From NCBI GenBank assembly GCA_023405875.1, contig JAEXXN010000547.1, positions 1 through 5,838 on the forward strand: a stretch of DNA of 5,838 bases. Reading direction: 5' to 3'. The stretch's first letter is position 1, and each line of letters opens with the position of its first letter. The translations under genes were made by a program, and so were the position numbers. Shown one piece after another: positions 3,599 to 5,838 of the stretch. Below the pieces are notes generated by a model. The model saw only the letters and a program-made list of their open reading frames with translations. It searched no databases and had not been told where the DNA came from. The stretch is from Bacillota bacterium (lineage in GTDB: Bacteria; Bacillota; Clostridia; Lutisporales; Lutisporaceae).

Positions 3599-5838
3599 AT
3601 GAATAACAATTTATTTGCTGAGGTAATAGTGGCAAACAAATGCAAAGAGACTGACAGGACATACAGCTACCTGATTCCTGAAGGAATGAAAGAGTCGGTC
3701 AGGGTGGGCAGCAGGGTCATAGTGCCCTTCGGCATGGGCAATAAGCAGGTTGAGGGCTATGTTACCGGCATAGGCAGTACCATAGACTTCAATATTTCAA
3801 GGGTCAAGCCTGTAGCCAGGGTGCTGGACGACGAGCCGGTAATGACCCCGGTGCTGGTAGAGCTTGCCGGATGGATGAAGGATAAGTACCTTTGCTATCA
3901 TATAGATGCAATACAGGCGATAGTACCTTCTCCCGTGAGGACAAAGAGCAGCTGCACCATAGAGCTTTGCGACCGGGAGGATATATATGAAAAGCTTGCC
4001 AGGCTCAACTCCAACAATGCGATGGAGATAGCAGAGTTTCTGGAGTTGAACGGTGGAAGTTCCAAGCTGGAGGAGCTGAAGGAATATTTCAGCGGCCTCA
4101 AAGTAGATTATTATATCAAAAAGCTTATAGATGCTGGAGTTGTAAGCAAGCTTCAGGTGATAGGCAATAAAATAGGGAAGAAAACAGAGAAGCTGCTGTA
4201 TCTGAATGGGGATCAATGCTTTGAACTGAAAAAGAATGCAAGCAGGCAGAAGGAGATATTGGAGCTTCTGAAGGAAAGGCCCGGACTGCCCCTTTCACAA
4301 CTCCGGGAAATATGCGGTGATTGTGATGCCGCAGTAAAGACGATGCAGAAAAAAGGATATATACGGATAGAGGAAATTGACGATTACAGGAAGGTGGACT
4401 CAAAGGTATACAGCGAGAAAAGCCATGAGCTTACACCGGATCAATCAAATGCTTTAGCGGGCATCAGGAGATTGTTTTCCAAGGGAAAGGCCGTTGTTCT
4501 CCATGGTGTCACCGGAAGCGGAAAAACCGAGGTATATCTTGAGCTTATTGAGGAATGCCTGTCGGAGGGTAGAGATGCCATTATGCTGGTTCCGGAAATA
4601 TCCCTTACTCCCCAGATGGTATCACGCTTTAAAAATCGATTTGGAGACAACATTGCCGTTATGCACAGCAGTCTTTCAGAGGGAGAAAAGTACGACGAAT
4701 GGAGGAAAATCAAGGCCGGTATCGTCAAAGTCGCTATAGGGGCCCGCTCGGCTGTATTTGCACCCTTTAAGTCATTGGGGATAATAATAATAGATGAAGA
4801 GCATGAGCATACTTATAAATCGGAAATAAAGCCCAAATACCTGACCCGTGAGGTGGCGGAAAAAAGATGCCGGCTGGAAGGTGCGCACCTGCTTATGGGT
4901 TCTGCTACTCCTTCCGTTGAGACCTATTACAGGGCAAGCATCGGAGAGCTTGGCCTGGTTGAGCTGCCCAAAAGGGTTAACGGGAGCCCGATGCCTGAGG
5001 TTGAGGTAGTTGATATGAGGGAAGAGCTGAAAGCGGGCAACAAGACTATATTCAGCAGCAGCCTGACAGACGCTGTGCTCGACACCCTGAGAAGCGGCGA
5101 CCAGATGATATTGTTCCTGAACAGGAGGGGACATTCTACCTTCGTATCCTGCAGAGAATGCGGAATTGTTATGAAATGCCCCCGGTGCAGCATCAGCCTC
5201 ACCTATCATATGAAAAGTGAAAAGCTGGTTTGCCATTACTGCGGCTATGAGAGGGATAATCCCGTGGTGTGCCCCAAATGCAAAAGCGATAAAATAAAAT
5301 ACTTCGGAGTAGGAACTCAGAAGCTGGAGAAGGAATTTCAGAAAAAATTCTCGGTACGGAATGTACTGAGAATGGATGCGGATACAACCTCAAGAAAGAA
5401 CTCCCACCAGGAGATATTGGACAAATATAGGAGAAGGGAAGCCAATGTACTGCTTGGCACGCAGATGATATCAAAGGGACTTGACTTTCCTGATGTCACA
5501 CTGGTAGGTGTAATAGCGGCAGATACCAGCCTGAACCTGCCCGATTTCAGGGCGGGGGAGCGGACCTTTCAAATGATAGCCCAGGTGGCAGGCCGCTCAG
5601 GAAGAGCGGAAAAAACAGGCAGAGTAATCGTACAGACATATAATCCCGAGCATTATTCCATTGAATATGCGCGTTACCATGATTACAAGGGCTTCGTCGA
5701 AAAGGAGCTTATGCTCAGAAAAGAGATGGGATATCCCCCGTTTTCAAGCCTGGCCAATATAGTCATAAGCGGAACGGTGGAAGCTGAAGTTATAAAGCTT
5801 GCCAATGAAATCAGCATTCAGCTTGATGAAAGCATGAG
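3599..5838 (+). CDS. priA: Primosomal protein N' / replication restart helicase PriA (3' end missing)
   Basis: An open frame of 746 codons runs off the right edge without a stop; about 60-90 C-terminal residues are probably missing. PriA recognises stalled or collapsed replication forks, unwinds DNA 3' to 5' and reloads the replicative helicase. The N-terminal DNA-binding domain (about 1-105) opens MNNNLFAEVIVANK, as in other Firmicutes. Winged-helix-like segments follow near 140-190 and 213-264. The helicase core has Walker A GVTGSGKTE (303-311, Lys309), DEEH (399-402), GSATPS, LGTQMISKGLDFPDV and QVAGRSGR. All eight zinc-binding cysteines are present: C518, C521, C527, C530, C545, C548, C558 and C561. 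The start ATG has GGGGGA (3587-3592) 6 bases upstream. The terminator and palindromic repeat upstream suggest partly separate expression from coaBC. No frameshift was seen. Confidence 0.96.
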   Translation, partial: MNNNLFAEVIVANKCKETDRTYSYLIPEGMKESVRVGSRVIVPFGMGNKQVEGYVTGIGSTIDFNISRVKPVARVLDDEPVMTPVLVELAGWMKDKYLCYHIDAIQAIVPSPVRTKSSCTIELCDREDIYEKLARLNSNNAMEIAEFLELNGGSSKLEELKEYFSGLKVDYYIKKLIDAGVVSKLQVIGNKIGKKTEKLLYLNGDQCFELKKNASRQKEILELLKERPGLPLSQLREICGDCDAAVKTMQKKGYIRIEEIDDYRKVDSKVYSEKSHELTPDQSNALAGIRRLFSKGKAVVLHGVTGSGKTEVYLELIEECLSEGRDAIMLVPEISLTPQMVSRFKNRFGDNIAVMHSSLSEGEKYDEWRKIKAGIVKVAIGARSAVFAPFKSLGIIIIDEEHEHTYKSEIKPKYLTREVAEKRCRLEGAHLLMGSATPSVETYYRASIGELGLVELPKRVNGSPMPEVEVVDMREELKAGNKTIFSSSLTDAVLDTLRSGDQMILFLNRRGHSTFVSCRECGIVMKCPRCSISLTYHMKSEKLVCHYCGYERDNPVVCPKCKSDKIKYFGVGTQKLEKEFQKKFSVRNVLRMDADTTSRKNSHQEILDKYRRREANVLLGTQMISKGLDFPDVTLVGVIAADTSLNLPDFRAGERTFQMIAQVAGRSGRAEKTGRVIVQTYNPEHYSIEYARYHDYKGFVEKELMLRKEMGYPPFSSLANIVISGTVEAEVIKLANEISIQLDESM

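Noticed and set aside
3797..5474. Several long minus-strand open frames opposite priA, and similar ones opposite yicC, gmk and coaBC.
   Set aside because: They lie wholly opposite strongly conserved coding sequence, their translations match no family I recognise, and they lack ribosome binding sites. They are shadows of the plus-strand genes.

Overview
The window is a densely packed, all plus-strand stretch of chromosomal core genes from a Firmicutes bacterium, most likely a member of Clostridia. The evidence for this is the gene order yicC/yloC - remA - gmk - rpoZ - coaBC - priA, which is the arrangement known from Bacillus subtilis and many clostridia. Strong AGGAGG-type ribosome binding sites, heavy use of AGG/AGA for Arg and ATA for Ile, and one TTG and one GTG start agree with it. 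Genus cannot be told from the sequence alone.

Layout. Bases 1-127 are the 3' end of dapF (diaminopimelate epimerase; meso-DAP and lysine synthesis). Next come yicC (158-1033, YicC/YloC endoribonuclease family), remA (1047-1325, DNA-binding regulator), gmk (1341-1952, guanylate kinase) and rpoZ (1955-2197, RNA polymerase omega). They are separated by only 30, 13, 15 and 2 bases and are surely co-transcribed. A 62-base gap leads to coaBC (2260-3456, bifunctional coenzyme A synthesis enzyme). A short hairpin with a T-run overlaps the coaBC stop codon and looks like an intrinsic terminator, at least a partial one. The 142-base gap before priA (3599 to beyond the right edge; primosomal helicase) also holds a GC-rich palindromic element that can fold into a three-way junction.

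How the genes fit together. They are housekeeping functions in RNA turnover (YicC), transcription (omega, RemA), GTP supply (Gmk), coenzyme A supply (CoaBC), cell-wall precursor supply (DapF) and restart of stalled replication forks (PriA). All proteins carry their family's key residues and no frameshift was found. In three places (yicC, remA, coaBC) the longest open frame is not the best gene start; corrected starts are given.

I found no new multi-gene system here. The most unusual item is the structured palindromic repeat at 3506-3564, followed by the terminator that may uncouple priA from the upstream operon. No stretch of more than 150 bases lacks a gene.
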